A DNA stretch of 64,000 nucleotides, taken from NCBI RefSeq assembly GCF_017310505.1, contig NZ_CP065957.1, positions 124,001 to 188,000 on the forward strand, read 5' to 3'. The DNA comes from Methylacidiphilum caldifontis. Lineage in GTDB: Bacteria; Verrucomicrobiota; Verrucomicrobiia; Methylacidiphilales; Methylacidiphilaceae. Under the pieces are notes generated by a model, which did not search any database, had not been told where the DNA came from, and saw nothing but the letters and a program-made list of their open reading frames with translations. A program made the position numbers and the translations under genes. Below, piece after piece: positions 1 to 10,282 of the stretch (within the stretch, counting starts at the first letter, position 1; the number at the start of each line of letters is the position of its first letter).

Positions 1-33
1 TATCCATGTTAGAATTTTTGACTAGAAATTTTT

Positions 34-951
34 TTAATCCTCCAAAATTTTTCTTAAATTCATGCAATCGTCATCTAATCCATTTTCCTTTGGGGTTTCC
101 AGTATCATGGGCAGACTAGAAAATCTTTTGTCATGGATTAATCTCCTGAAAGGCGCAACCCCTAAGGTTCCTTTCCCGATATGGGCATGTCTATCTATCT
201 TTGAACCAAATGGGCTCGCTGAATCGTTAAGATGGATTGCTGCAATTCGAGATAAAGCCAACTCCGATGAAATTTTTTCTATCGTTTTTTCATAACCTTC
301 AGGGGTTTTCAAGTCGTAACCCGCTGCCCATAGATGTGCGGTATCTAAGCAGAAACAGAATCTTTCAGGCCGATCTAGCTTTTCAAAAATTTCTCTAAGT
401 TGTTCGAGTTTCCATCCAAGCTGTCCTCCTTGTCCTGCCATTGTTTCTAAGGCTATTTTAACCGTAGTTTTTCCAGTGATTTTAAGAGCTTGGTTTAAAT
501 GATAACAAAGGGCTCCTATCGCTTGAGAAATTTCGTTAATGTCCTTGGTTGCTGTTCCTGGATGAAGGACTACAAAAGGCAAGGTCAATTTTTCAGCTAT
601 CGCTAGCTCTTGGATCAATGCCGTGATGGATTTTTTTACCGTCTCTTTAGATGGAGAACAAAGATTAATTAAATAGCTGAAATGGCCAAAAAAAAGGATG
701 CCTTCTTTTTCCTTGAGCAAAACAAAATCCTCTATGTCTTTTTCATCCAGTTTAGGCTCTTCCCACCTCCGGCAGTTTTTTAAGAAGATTTGAGCGGCTT
801 TAAAACCACAAGAGCAGGCTCGTCTTGCCGCGCAGTGGAATCCTCCTGCAATCGATACATGTGCTCCAAGAAGAGCAGATTTGAGTTCATTGGGTAAAAG
901 GGGTTGCGTACAGGTATCGGTAGAGGGAAGATTTTTGGATGAAGATCTCAT
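34..951 (-). CDS. nfo: Endonuclease IV (AP endonuclease, Nfo family)
   Basis: Cleaves DNA 5' to abasic sites in base-excision repair. The protein shows the family opening GAHVSIAGG, the HFSYLIN segment, LHPG, DTAHL, HLND and the C-terminal DRHAHIGKG metal-binding motif, so the trinuclear zinc site appears complete. The open frame extends to a TTG at 975, which would overlap the upstream gene. The first ATG, at 951, lies two bases after that gene's stop and is preferred; it gives about 305 residues, slightly longer than the usual 280 because of an N-terminal tail of about 26 residues. It is probably translated as the second gene after the AsmA-like gene. Confidence 0.93.
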   Translation of the reverse strand: MRSSSKNLPSTDTCTQPLLPNELKSALLGAHVSIAGGFHCAARRACSCGFKAAQIFLKNCRRWEEPKLDEKDIEDFVLLKEKEGILFFGHFSYLINLCSPSKETVKKSITALIQELAIAEKLTLPFVVLHPGTATKDINEISQAIGALCYHLNQALKITGKTTVKIALETMAGQGGQLGWKLEQLREIFEKLDRPERFCFCLDTAHLWAAGYDLKTPEGYEKTIEKISSELALSRIAAIHLNDSASPFGSKIDRHAHIGKGTLGVAPFRRLIHDKRFSSLPMILETPKENGLDDDCMNLRKILED

Positions 952-953
952 AT

Positions 954-3389
954 TTAAAAAACTTTTGATTTCCAAACTGGAGAAGCAAGCTTTCCTGTTC
1001 CATGGAATTCAAAGAGTTCACTCAAGGGATAAAAGAGATAACCTATAGGACCACGCATTGTGACTTTCATGTCCATATCTAAATTATCTTTGACAAAATT
1101 GTATTTCCCAGAACCGAGAACCGAAAAGGTAAAGCTCGAAATCTTTAGATCCCTGGTGATAATAAATCCATCCTTTATATTGAAGTGTCCTGAGGCTTCA
1201 TCCGCTTTGGCCATAGCAAATTCGGTATCTTTTGAACTAAGAGCTTGGGAAATGATCCCTAAAAAAGGGATGGACATAATATAGCCATCGTGAATGTTTA
1301 TTTTCCCATCCCCTTTGAGTGAGTATAAATCACCTAAATGACCACCAAAAGAAGTCTGAAAATTAAATCTTCCCGAGTCCTTATCTATATTGAATATGGT
1401 TAACATGGCTTTGTGGAAATCCCCATTATTGATATGGAAATTTGTTCTAAAAGGAATATTTTTTTTCCACAAGCTCGATTCATAGATTCCTTGGATTAGC
1501 CCGTCAAATAGGTAACCATGGTGAACTTTTATAGTGAGCTCTCTACCCTTTAATATAATTTCTCCTTTGGGCTTGGTTAAAGGGAATGTGACCTTAAAAA
1601 TATCAAAATCCATGATTGAATTGGAATCGACATCTATATGGAGATCTGTTCTGGGTTCTTTTGAATATTTATCAATGTCTACAACACCATTAACTTTCAA
1701 AAAGGGAGGAGCGTGAAATCGGTAAGGCTTAACGTAAGAAAAAAATTCATTCCCTAAAGCAGGAGCAGATTCTATGACATTTACCGAGGAACAGAGATCT
1801 GTAATCCAAACAAGTTTTTTTTGAAAGTTATGACGGACCGTGCCGCTTACTGTTCCTTCGGGCCGACTTACATGTAAATTGGGTAAAAAAAGCTCAAAAT
1901 TAGAAAAATGAAAATCTGATTCTGTTGAGCTTATAAAAACACCTTGATAGACAAAGTCCTTGAGTAGGTAGTGCCCCGAGAAGATCCAGTGTTGAGGGTT
2001 GAGAGAGTTGCCACGAATTTCAAAATTGACTATGGGAAATTCTTTTTTGAATTCCGTAACATCAAGGATGCGGTCAAATTCGGTACCAAAGACTTTTTTG
2101 AATATTTTGGGATTGATCTGCTGGCTATTGATTTTTGCCCAGAAACTATCATTTTGTCTGTCCCAGAGTATTTCACCCGAAAGGATGCCGGTATCTGTCT
2201 TGAGTTTAAGCTCCGGTGCAAAGAGTTTTTTCCCATCATAGGCGATGGGTAAAGAAAGTTCTTTTAAGGCGTGGTCTTGAAATGAGAAATTATGACAACG
2301 GATGTCAACGATCAGGTTGGTCATTTTTTGAGTGCCCCATTTTGTGGTGAATCTTCCACTAAAGGTAGGTAAATCAGTAAATTTTAATGTTTCAGTCAGG
2401 GATTGCCAGTTTTTGGGTAAAATGGATTTAATCAAGGATAGATCGGCGCTACTGAGAAACTCAAAAAAAGAGCTGGATCCTTTGAAATCCACTTCTCCCC
2501 AGGAAGAGATCTGTCCCCGGGGCAGTTCTAGAGTTAATTCTTCGAATTTGATCGCTCCTCCAGCAATCTTGAGTTCACTAAACGCATTTTCAATGGGAAC
2601 ATCCTTAAACAAGAATTTCTTGGAATAGAGTTGAAGTGAAGCGGTGACATTTTCAGGATCTTTAGTATTAAGACTAAAGCTCCCTTCGAGTTGAAGCGGT
2701 TTTTGGGTTTCGAATAAATCAACAATAGAGAGGATCTTACTCCAGAGAGAATCAAGGAATTGGATTTGTTCTTCGGTTAAAGGCTTGAATAGAGGAAAAC
2801 CGTTGATAACGATTTTACCTTTTAAATCGAAATTGAGATTAAGCACTCTTCCTTTAGCTTTTTTAATTTCTATCTCATCGGCATTTAAATTAACTGAAGC
2901 ATTGACTTGATGGATCTCTATTTCATTGTGGGGGGACAAAGGGATATCGATGGTGGCATTAGAAACGACAGCACTCTGGATAAGGGGATTGCCTTTCAGC
3001 CAAGAATACCAGTCGACCGATAAATGAACCTTGTCTACTTGAAGCCAGATCGATTGCCTATCTTTTTCACGAAATACAATAACTCTATTGGCAACAAGAT
3101 TTCCTCTTGGATCTATGGATAATTTGTCCAGTGAGATAATCATTCCTCGCGACTCCAGTTCCGAGAGGACCAATTGTTTGACTTGGGGAGGAAAACCAAA
3201 AAATCGAAGATACAAAAATATAGCTAAAACAATTCCAAGTAGTGATACAATAAAGGAGATGAGAAGCTTTTTTAAAAAAGAACAACAGTAATGCCAAAAG
3301 GCACTGTAAAATCGATAGGGAATAATTTCAGCAGACTTTTGTTCTTTTTTTTTGACGACAGAATGAGATTTTGATGTCTTTTTATGCAC
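954..3389 (-). CDS. AsmA-like / DUF3971-type envelope protein
   Basis: Very large protein of about 811 residues with a basic cytoplasmic N-terminus, one membrane segment at roughly residues 43-67 (LLISFIVSLLGIVLAIFLYL) and a long beta-rich periplasmic body. The last 120 residues (LKGDGKINIHDGYIMSIPFL onward) resemble the AsmA C-terminal domain, which ends with a GTGKLASPVWK-type stretch. Such proteins (AsmA, YhdP, TamB relatives) span the periplasm and take part in lipid transport or outer-membrane assembly; the role here is inferred from fold only. No ATG occurs near the N-terminus: GTG at 3389 or TTG at 3395 are the candidates and neither has a clear ribosome binding site. It faces glyS head to head. 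Confidence 0.75.
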   Translation of the reverse strand: MHKKTSKSHSVVKKKEQKSAEIIPYRFYSAFWHYCCSFLKKLLISFIVSLLGIVLAIFLYLRFFGFPPQVKQLVLSELESRGMIISLDKLSIDPRGNLVANRVIVFREKDRQSIWLQVDKVHLSVDWYSWLKGNPLIQSAVVSNATIDIPLSPHNEIEIHQVNASVNLNADEIEIKKAKGRVLNLNFDLKGKIVINGFPLFKPLTEEQIQFLDSLWSKILSIVDLFETQKPLQLEGSFSLNTKDPENVTASLQLYSKKFLFKDVPIENAFSELKIAGGAIKFEELTLELPRGQISSWGEVDFKGSSSFFEFLSSADLSLIKSILPKNWQSLTETLKFTDLPTFSGRFTTKWGTQKMTNLIVDIRCHNFSFQDHALKELSLPIAYDGKKLFAPELKLKTDTGILSGEILWDRQNDSFWAKINSQQINPKIFKKVFGTEFDRILDVTEFKKEFPIVNFEIRGNSLNPQHWIFSGHYLLKDFVYQGVFISSTESDFHFSNFELFLPNLHVSRPEGTVSGTVRHNFQKKLVWITDLCSSVNVIESAPALGNEFFSYVKPYRFHAPPFLKVNGVVDIDKYSKEPRTDLHIDVDSNSIMDFDIFKVTFPLTKPKGEIILKGRELTIKVHHGYLFDGLIQGIYESSLWKKNIPFRTNFHINNGDFHKAMLTIFNIDKDSGRFNFQTSFGGHLGDLYSLKGDGKINIHDGYIMSIPFLGIISQALSSKDTEFAMAKADEASGHFNIKDGFIITRDLKISSFTFSVLGSGKYNFVKDNLDMDMKVTMRGPIGYLFYPLSELFEFHGTGKLASPVWKSKVF

Positions 3390-3424
3390 GTGCAATTAAG
3401 ATATACTATTTGTTTTTGTTATTT

Positions 3425-4798
3425 ATGACAGAATTATCGCTTTTAGAAAAGATTGTTGCGCTTTGTAAACGGAGAGGAATTATTTTTCCTTCGTCAGAAA
3501 TATATGGAGGGATCAACGGGGTTTGGGATTTTGGGCCGCTGGGTGTAGAACTCAAGAGGAATATCAAAGAGTCCTGGTGGAAAGCCATGACTCAGTTGCG
3601 GACAGATGTCGTAGGCATGGATGGTTCTATCTTGATGAACAGGGAGGTTTGGAAAGCAAGCACACATGAAGATCAATTTGTTGATTGGTTTGTCGATTGT
3701 AAAGTGTGTCATGCTCGGTTTAGACTGGATCATTTAAAAGAAAGTAGTTGTCCTTTGAAACCTTCAAAACATCCTGGAGAATGTGGAGGCGAACTGACCG
3801 AGCCGAGGCGATTTAACCTTCTTTTTAAAACTTATGTGGGTCCTCTTGAAGAAGAAAGCGCTCTGACATATCTTCGTCCAGAGACCGCCCAGTCTATTTT
3901 TGTTCAATTTAAAAATGTACTGGAAAGCTCCCGCATGAAAATCCCTTTTGGGATAGCCCAGATAGGAAAAGCTTTCCGGAATGAAGTCAATCCTCGCAAT
4001 TTTATATTTAGATCTCGTGAATTTGAGCAAATGGAACTGGAGTATTTCGTTCCTCCAGATACCGGTTTGCAGTATATCGAGCAGTGGAAAGAAGAAAGGG
4101 TTAGATGGTATGAGTCTATTGGGATAGCCAAGGAACATATTCATGTGCGCGAAGTCCCGGAGGGAGAGAGAGCGTTTTATTCTTTAAAAACCTATGATTT
4201 AGAATACGATTTTCCTTTTGGCAGACAGGAGCTTGAGGGTATAGCTTACCGAACGGATTTTGATTTGAAACAACATCAAATCTTTAGTGGAAAACCCCTA
4301 GAATATTATGATGAGGAAAGAAAATGTAAATATATTCCTCATGTTGTAGAACCCAGTGCAGGGGTTGATAGAACACTTTTAGCCCTACTCTGTGAATCTT
4401 ACAGTGAAGAAGAAATCATCGGGGAAAATGGACAGAAAGAAAAAAGGGTTGTGTTACGGTTTTCTCCTCGGATCGCTCCCATTAAAATAGGGGTTTTCCC
4501 TCTATTGAAAAATAAAGCTGAACTTGTCCAAAAAGCTCAATCAGTGTTTTCTCGACTTAAAGTTCATTTTAAGTCCTTCTATGATGAATCGGGGGCGATA
4601 GGCAGGCGCTACCGGCGGATGGATGAAATTGGAACCCCTTTTTGCGTAACCATAGATTTTGAAACCCTTGAAGGAGTTAGAGAAGGAAAGCTTGCGGGGA
4701 AAAAAGACACAGTAACGGTTCGCTATCGGGACAGTATGAAACAAGACCGGGTAGGAATCGAAGAACTCGTTGATTTTATAAGACAAAAAATAGGATAG
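3425..4798 (+). CDS. glyS: Glycyl-tRNA synthetase, homodimeric (alpha2) type
   Basis: Charges tRNA-Gly. About 457 residues, of the single-chain class II type, not the split alpha/beta enzyme. Visible are GGINGVWDFGPLGVELK near the N-terminus, the motif 2 region FRNEVNPRNFIFRSREFEQM, the ETAQSIF segment, a motif 3-like stretch EPSAGVDRTLLALL and the anticodon-binding C-terminal domain (GRRYRRMDEIGTPFCVTID). The open frame begins at 3371, but the family begins at ...LSLLEKIVALCKRRG, so the ATG at 3425 is the likely start; this also removes an overlap with the divergent gene. Stands alone as a plus-strand unit. Confidence 0.95.
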   Translation: MTELSLLEKIVALCKRRGIIFPSSEIYGGINGVWDFGPLGVELKRNIKESWWKAMTQLRTDVVGMDGSILMNREVWKASTHEDQFVDWFVDCKVCHARFRLDHLKESSCPLKPSKHPGECGGELTEPRRFNLLFKTYVGPLEEESALTYLRPETAQSIFVQFKNVLESSRMKIPFGIAQIGKAFRNEVNPRNFIFRSREFEQMELEYFVPPDTGLQYIEQWKEERVRWYESIGIAKEHIHVREVPEGERAFYSLKTYDLEYDFPFGRQELEGIAYRTDFDLKQHQIFSGKPLEYYDEERKCKYIPHVVEPSAGVDRTLLALLCESYSEEEIIGENGQKEKRVVLRFSPRIAPIKIGVFPLLKNKAELVQKAQSVFSRLKVHFKSFYDESGAIGRRYRRMDEIGTPFCVTIDFETLEGVREGKLAGKKDTVTVRYRDSMKQDRVGIEELVDFIRQKIG

Positions 4799-5594
4799 TT
4801 TATCGGATAGAGCTTAAAGGAAAAAAGTGGCGGAGAGGATAGGGGTCATAACATTTTCTCTTCATCGACCGAGAAATCGGCTAAGGATGGATCATCATTC
4901 TGGATAGTGATTTGGAAAAACTCAAGGCAGTGTGTCTAGGGCATAGCATATCTAATCTGGAGAATTTTTAAAAACCGGCTGTGCCCTCCGGCTCAAGTGC
5001 TTGGAATGGTAATTTTTGGTTTTGATGGGCTAACTGAACTTTCGAAACTCTGAGACATAAAGTGTTGGAGCAGAATGATATTGACTTTTTATTCTGCCTA
5101 CAAGGCTCACTTGGGCAGATGAGCAAAGAGCGTAAGCAGGTCGAGTTTTTGAAGCAACGCGTTGAACTCTTTATGGATCCAGGATAAGAGCCCAATCACA
5201 GTCTTTCCCTTGGTAGAGAGTTAGAACAAGCGGATTGCCTGTAGACCGCGGAGCCTTGGGTTATTCTTTAGATGAATCTTCGATAAAATTCTTTGTAACT
5301 CATTAAGGAAGATGTAATTTGGAAAACTAAAAATACAGCTATCTTCATATCCTTTTCGGACATAAGAGCTTAATAACTGATCTTCCTTATAATTTTGAGC
5401 ATTATTTAGGCAGATCTAGGACTTAGGGCCAATAATGTAGGACGTAATATGTGAATAAATATTAACAATTCTTCTCTTTGACAGTACACATATAATGCTG
5501 GTAGACTGACGGCTGAATCGTCCGCAACACAGATTGCTCGGTAGAATAACCGACTTGGGCGATTTCAGGAAACACCCAGAAGGAGAACAACATA
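4799..5594. other. Gene-poor intergenic region, about 800 bp
   Basis: No credible gene. An open stretch without a start codon (5041-5187, plus) encodes MSKERKQVEFLKQRVELF-type charged helix and could be the eroded tail of an old gene, but I cannot assign it. The last 100 bases lead into the GC-rich patch and end in AGAAGGAG ahead of the start at 5595. No RNA gene or repeat recognised. Confidence 0.5.
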
Positions 5595-5906
5595 ATGAGC
5601 GAATACGAAGAGAAGTGCTGTTGCGAAGAGAGGTGCCGTCACCATGAGGAAGCAGAAACGTGCCACGAAGGGGGCGACATCGTAGAACATGTCGCCAAGA
5701 TGTGGCAGTCAGCCGGTTGTTCCGCCTGGTCGGAGGTTGTGAAGGAGATCCTTAAGGAAAAGATCCGGGCGCGGTGGGGCGCTGAGCTCGAGAAGGGGGC
5801 CGAAGCCTTTGTGGCTTCTATGGGTGCTGGCTGGCAGGCGAAAGTCGCTAAGGCCAAGGCGGAAGAGGAGTTTCGAAAGGCGATCGAAAAGGCGATTTTG
5901 GGCTAG
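5595..5906 (+). CDS. Cys/His-rich small protein, unknown
   Basis: 103 residues; I do not recognise the family. The N-terminal 32 residues are dense in potential metal ligands: Cys8-9-10, Cys14, His16-17, Cys23, His24, His32, embedded in Glu. The rest is a charged, Ala/Lys/Glu-rich helical region (EVVKEILKEKIRARWGAELE). No signal peptide. A good ribosome binding site (AGAAGGAG about 10 bases upstream) and a strong hairpin terminator just downstream support a real, single-gene transcript. The gene is clearly GC-richer than everything around it, with G/C-ending codons, which suggests acquisition from a higher-GC relative. Metal binding is inferred from composition only. Confidence 0.72.
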   Translation: MSEYEEKCCCEERCRHHEEAETCHEGGDIVEHVAKMWQSAGCSAWSEVVKEILKEKIRARWGAELEKGAEAFVASMGAGWQAKVAKAKAEEEFRKAIEKAILG

Positions 5907-5942
5907 CCAATTGCGCAGGGTTTTCGTCTTTTTTTGAACACG

Positions 5943-5977
5943 ATGGCTGTTCCTTGAAAGGAGCAGCCATGTTTTTT
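5943..5977 (+). terminator. Rho-independent terminator after the Cys/His-rich gene
   Basis: Thirteen-base stem (ATGGCTGTTCCTT pairing with AAGGAGCAGCCAT, one G-T wobble) with a minimal loop, followed by GTTTTTT. Lies 37 bases after the stop at 5906. Confidence 0.85.
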
Positions 5978-6465
5978 ACAGTCTCCGACGCCCCGCCAAG
6001 GCCTTTTTGTAAAAATCGATTTGCCGGCCGGGCTGGGCGGTTTAAGATCAAGAAAGAGGATGAGCCTTTCCAACCGAAAGGTGATTTTGGTCTGGCGACC
6101 GGAGGGAGCCCTCCGGAAAGAAAACTTCATCTTGCCGATACTCTGCGAGCGCGCAGTTTTCCTGAGCAAGCTACTTTTCTACACATCTAGTGATCACACC
6201 TTGCAATGCCGCGACTTTCGAGGGCCTGTAGGCAAGGCGGTCGGACAAAGCGATGTTTTTCATCTTCCACATAACATGCATCGATTCTTCATGGCGCTAT
6301 TTTGCTCAGGGAAGTACTCCGCGGATGTTTGTGCCGATCCCTTACAGTGATCGAAGGCAGGCTAATTCCTGCACGCAACATTTTCAGGGCTAAAAGCCGC
6401 TGGGTACTTGGGGGTAAGAACGGGGTTTTTTAGATTTGAGAAGTGATATCGAAAATTTCTTCTAT
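5978..6465. other. GC-rich intergenic tract with no assignable gene
   Basis: Continues the GC-rich patch that starts near 5490. Overlapping open frames exist (for example 6021-6350, plus), but they lack ribosome binding sites, have atypical composition and resemble nothing I know. It may be a decayed part of the same acquired segment. Composition returns to the AT-rich background by about 6430. Confidence 0.45.
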
Positions 6466-9400
6466 TCAACTTAATGATATTCTTTCTTTATCTTTGGCTT
6501 TAATTTCAGCAAGGATCTGTAGAGCCCTTTCTTTGGCCTTTTCCATTTTTGGGTACCGAACCTCTCTATATCCTGTAATTGCTTCTGGGAGTTCAAAAAA
6601 TTCAACCCAGAGTTGGTATTCCCTTGAGTTGGAGTATTCAAATTGCTTGCAGCTATATAGAAACCAATCTCGAAATTCTTTTTCTCGCTTATGCCAACCT
6701 GGCAGAATACGCCTCAGGAATTTTGCTTTGCTCATGATTTTGAGCATCCAGGGTGAAGATTTTAAACGAAATCTGATCCTGAAATTACCCAATACAAATT
6801 CGGGTTTGGTCCAATGCTTGTATTCTACGCGATCTCCCTTGTCGAGTTGAATATGAAAAAGTTGTAGATTCTGAGATAAAGTCTGACTGTCTGTCAAGAG
6901 CCTAGCTACTTCTACTTCGTCTTTTATAGCCATGATCTTGTAAATGTTTTTTATTGCTGCTTTGGTTGCTGCAAAGCCAAGCTGTAAACAATCCTTGGTC
7001 AGTATGGTTTTTAGGGTCTCATAATAAAGCTGGGCGTACTCGATATCCTCGTAAAGATAAATATTTTTTAGTCTTAGGCTAAAGGCTTCAAGAATGGATT
7101 TATCAAGAGGAAAAGAGGAAATTTCAGAATGCCATTTCCAAAGCTTTTGAGCTTCTTCTTTTTTGGATTTTTGCAGATGGATTATAAAGCTATCCCAAGG
7201 GTTAGCAAAGAGCAGTTGCTCGGTATGTTTCTCGTTATTATTAAAAGTATTTTCTTTATGATTAACCACAAGAGCTCTTCCAAGCGAAAATGCCTCTATG
7301 TTGATCGGGCTTTTTTTGCCTAAGGTTTCCTGGATTGCCCATTCGATACTTTCTAAAGAAAAAGGAAGATAACCGGCCTGAAAAGCTACTCCAAATGCCA
7401 TAAGGTTGGAATAAAGCTTGTTGTCAAAATATTCTTCAGAAAGTTGAGAAAAAGGGAATTTTAAGTAGCGCCGTTGATCAATCTTTGAAAGAATTTTGCT
7501 TTCTATTTCAGAAAAATTAAGGGTGTCTTTTCCGATTAAAGAACGGACGGTTTGAGTCAGTGTTTCATTGAGGATCAGGGCAGTTTTTTCAGGGTCACCA
7601 ACCTTGTATCTTCCTCCTGGATCAATAATCCGGGCGGTTTCTAAGGGATCCAGGCCTAGAATTAAGTCTCCTTCACCATAGTTTCCGATTGGAGTTATAG
7701 GCAGATCCTCCTCTTTATTGGGTTTTTGATAGAAGACGATTTGAGAAACCACTGACCCATTACGAATAGCTAAACCATTTCGATCACAAAACTGCACACA
7801 AAACCCATCCCTGTGTGCTGCTCTAACGATAACTGCCGTCAAACTAGCAATTCCCATACCTCCAACACCAGCTATTAAAACTCTATAAGGCTTCTTCAAT
7901 TCATCTTTTTGAGGGGGGATATCGATTTTTATGGGCTCTTCTTTAAAATGTGACCGGGGAGATGACCGAAAGACTGTTAGTTCTGCAAAAGCCGGGCAAG
8001 CCCCAACCCTTGCACAGGCTCCATCAGCAACACACCAGGATAGATCTGTAGCCATTTTTTTACCAAAATCGGTATCAATAAAGGTCAATCCAGGGCAGCC
8101 CGTAGACATAGTACATTCAAGACAGAATTCACAAACGTCGGGATTAATAAAAACGTATTTTTTTTGCGAAATGTATCCCTTTTGCCTTATTTCTTCTCTT
8201 TCTTTTTTTGTCTGTCGCCTTTGGGAAATTATTGCACATTCCTTTTCAGCAATAATGATCTTTACTCCCTCTTTAAGAATCGTCTGTTCCAAGATTATTT
8301 TGTACTGTTCTCTTTGTGAAGGATTGATTCGATATACGGGAAGCTTTGTTTTTTCAGTAATAGCGGCGATAATTTTATTGATATCCTGACAGGCTGTCTT
8401 ATCCCCAAGAAGATCCTTATCCACTCCCGGCGTAGTTTGGTGTCCTGTCATCGCCGTAGTTCGGTTATCTAGGATGATATAAGTGATATCCTGTCCATTT
8501 TTGACAGAATTGGATATCGCAACTAGCCCAGAATGAAAAAAGGTGGAATCACCCATAAATACCACCTGTTTGTTCTTGATGAAAGGATCTATTCCTAGTC
8601 CTGTTCCTCCCCCAAGACCCATTCCACTATAGTTGTGCATAAGGCTTTGGTAAGGTTCGAACATCAACATTGTGTAACAGCCAGTATCTCCATGAAAAAC
8701 CAGATCTATGGGGTCAGTTTTGTGATGGATTTTCATGTAGTGAGGATCTTTAAAGTTTTTTTGAATTTCAAGGAGTAGGGCTGCAGAATCCCTATGAGGA
8801 CATCCAGGGCAGAAAGTGGGTGTCCTCAAAGGCAACTGGAAAGAGGGAGTTGGATTGTCATCCGAAAAACGATTGAATTGACACAGGCTTTTCCCACTAA
8901 GAGAAATCTTAGACAAAAGAGGATCTAAAATGTCTACTAGCAAAGAGGGATCAAGCCCTCCGGTTGAGGGTATGCCTCCTAGACCTAAAGGAAAACGTTT
9001 ACCATAGATCTTTTTATGAACCCGTTCCTGGTTCAGAATGAGAACGATGGATTCTTCAAGGAAAGCTCTTCTTTCTTCTATGACGTAAAGTTCATCGACA
9101 GTTTGCGCAAATTGAACAATAACCTGGGGATTGAGAGGGTAGGTGAGACCAACTTTTAAAATGGGAATTTTCCCATAAACACCCAGATAATCGAGTGCTT
9201 GGGCTAGATAGCAAAAGGATAATCCTGAACAGACAAAACCGATTTTGGAATTTTGATCGGCAAAATAAGTTTTATCGAGTTGGAGTTCTTTGGCCTTTGA
9301 CCAGAGTAGCTGGTATCGAAAGAGAAAATCTTTTTCTCTTTGTGAAGTCCTTGGAGGAAGAATCACTCTTTTTTCAAAGTCTATGGTTGAACTGTCCAGG

Positions 9401-10053
9401 GAAAATGCATTAAGAGAATGGTTAAGAGGGAAATGGTTTTTTTTAACCATGACTGTCCCCCCTCCGTCTGCTTGATTGGTTGTGACTAAATAGCCAATGA
9501 AAAGGTTAGAATACCGAGAAAGAATAAACCCCAAATTTACCCAGTCCTTGATTTCTTGTATAGTTGAGGGTTCCAAAATAGGCATGTGTAAATGTTTACA
9601 GAGAAAACGAGAATCGGCTGGAGTCTGGGTTGAGTCATTCCATGGGTCATCTCCAATAATAACGATTGCTCCTCCTTCAGGATGACTTCCACCTAAATTA
9701 CCCAGTGCAAGGCCATCTGAAGCCACATGAAAGCCTACACTTTTCATTGCTGCAACAGCTCTTAAGCCTGCCATTTGAGAACCATTTAACATAGCCGCAG
9801 CCAAAGCTTCGTTATTCGCAAGAATAGCTTGAATGCCATGTTCTTTCAGAAGGCCAGAAATGGATTCGACAGTATCGAAAATTCCAGAGATGGGAGAGCC
9901 AGGGTAGCCGGTGATAAGATGAATTCCGCCATGAGTTTCAAGTAGGCCTTTTACGATCGCTTCATTACCCGTATAAACTTCTAAGCCTTCCTCTTTGAGA
10001 AATCTTGGATCAGCCGCTGCAATTACACTTTTAGTAGCCATGACTCTTTTCAT
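6466..10053 (-). CDS. Indolepyruvate ferredoxin oxidoreductase, fused alpha/beta type
   Basis: Oxidatively decarboxylates aryl-pyruvates (and perhaps other 2-oxoacids) to acyl-CoA, passing electrons to ferredoxin. 1195 residues combine what are separate subunits elsewhere: a pyrimidine-binding IorA N-terminus (residues 25-230, ITGYPGSPISG); a thiamine-diphosphate domain (about 400-600, TPTFCPGCPHRDSA and HGDTGCYTMLMFEPYQ); a ferredoxin-like region (about 640-690, CEFCLECTMSTGC and CVADGACARVGAC); the IorB/gamma domain (about 720-920, VLIAGVGGMGIASLTAVIVR); and a C-terminal helical extension. The long fusion is known from aerobic Proteobacteria. Start ATG at 10053, with an alternative at 10041. 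No partner genes adjoin it. Confidence 0.92.
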   Translation of the reverse strand: MKRVMATKSVIAAADPRFLKEEGLEVYTGNEAIVKGLLETHGGIHLITGYPGSPISGIFDTVESISGLLKEHGIQAILANNEALAAAMLNGSQMAGLRAVAAMKSVGFHVASDGLALGNLGGSHPEGGAIVIIGDDPWNDSTQTPADSRFLCKHLHMPILEPSTIQEIKDWVNLGFILSRYSNLFIGYLVTTNQADGGGTVMVKKNHFPLNHSLNAFSLDSSTIDFEKRVILPPRTSQREKDFLFRYQLLWSKAKELQLDKTYFADQNSKIGFVCSGLSFCYLAQALDYLGVYGKIPILKVGLTYPLNPQVIVQFAQTVDELYVIEERRAFLEESIVLILNQERVHKKIYGKRFPLGLGGIPSTGGLDPSLLVDILDPLLSKISLSGKSLCQFNRFSDDNPTPSFQLPLRTPTFCPGCPHRDSAALLLEIQKNFKDPHYMKIHHKTDPIDLVFHGDTGCYTMLMFEPYQSLMHNYSGMGLGGGTGLGIDPFIKNKQVVFMGDSTFFHSGLVAISNSVKNGQDITYIILDNRTTAMTGHQTTPGVDKDLLGDKTACQDINKIIAAITEKTKLPVYRINPSQREQYKIILEQTILKEGVKIIIAEKECAIISQRRQTKKEREEIRQKGYISQKKYVFINPDVCEFCLECTMSTGCPGLTFIDTDFGKKMATDLSWCVADGACARVGACPAFAELTVFRSSPRSHFKEEPIKIDIPPQKDELKKPYRVLIAGVGGMGIASLTAVIVRAAHRDGFCVQFCDRNGLAIRNGSVVSQIVFYQKPNKEEDLPITPIGNYGEGDLILGLDPLETARIIDPGGRYKVGDPEKTALILNETLTQTVRSLIGKDTLNFSEIESKILSKIDQRRYLKFPFSQLSEEYFDNKLYSNLMAFGVAFQAGYLPFSLESIEWAIQETLGKKSPINIEAFSLGRALVVNHKENTFNNNEKHTEQLLFANPWDSFIIHLQKSKKEEAQKLWKWHSEISSFPLDKSILEAFSLRLKNIYLYEDIEYAQLYYETLKTILTKDCLQLGFAATKAAIKNIYKIMAIKDEVEVARLLTDSQTLSQNLQLFHIQLDKGDRVEYKHWTKPEFVLGNFRIRFRLKSSPWMLKIMSKAKFLRRILPGWHKREKEFRDWFLYSCKQFEYSNSREYQLWVEFFELPEAITGYREVRYPKMEKAKERALQILAEIKAKDKERISLS

Positions 10054-10282
10054 TACTACTCTAATTTCTTTATAAAGTAAAACATTATAAAAAGGTTAGA
10101 TTCAATAAAAAGGACTTGCCGATTTTCTTTCTCAAGTTAATATTTTGACTAGGGATCAAGCTAGACTCTGAAAAAGAGCTGGTTTGTGGATGAAGTATTT
10201 GAAAAATGAGTAAGTTAAGGACAACTTTCGAAACTTCTCCAATATTGAATTGAAAGAAAAAGACAAAAGGAGGCTTTTGAAT

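Noticed and set aside
3371-3424. Upstream start for glycyl-tRNA synthetase
   Set aside because: The extra 18 residues are hydrophobic and unlike the family, and would overlap the divergent gene.
5041-5187. Open stretch encoding a charged helix (LRHKVLEQND... then FLKQRVELF), possibly a transposase remnant
   Set aside because: No start codon, only 48 codons and no match to a family I can name.
6021-6350. 109-codon open frame in the GC-rich patch
   Set aside because: Overlaps other frames of similar length, has no ribosome binding site, and GC-rich DNA gives long chance frames.
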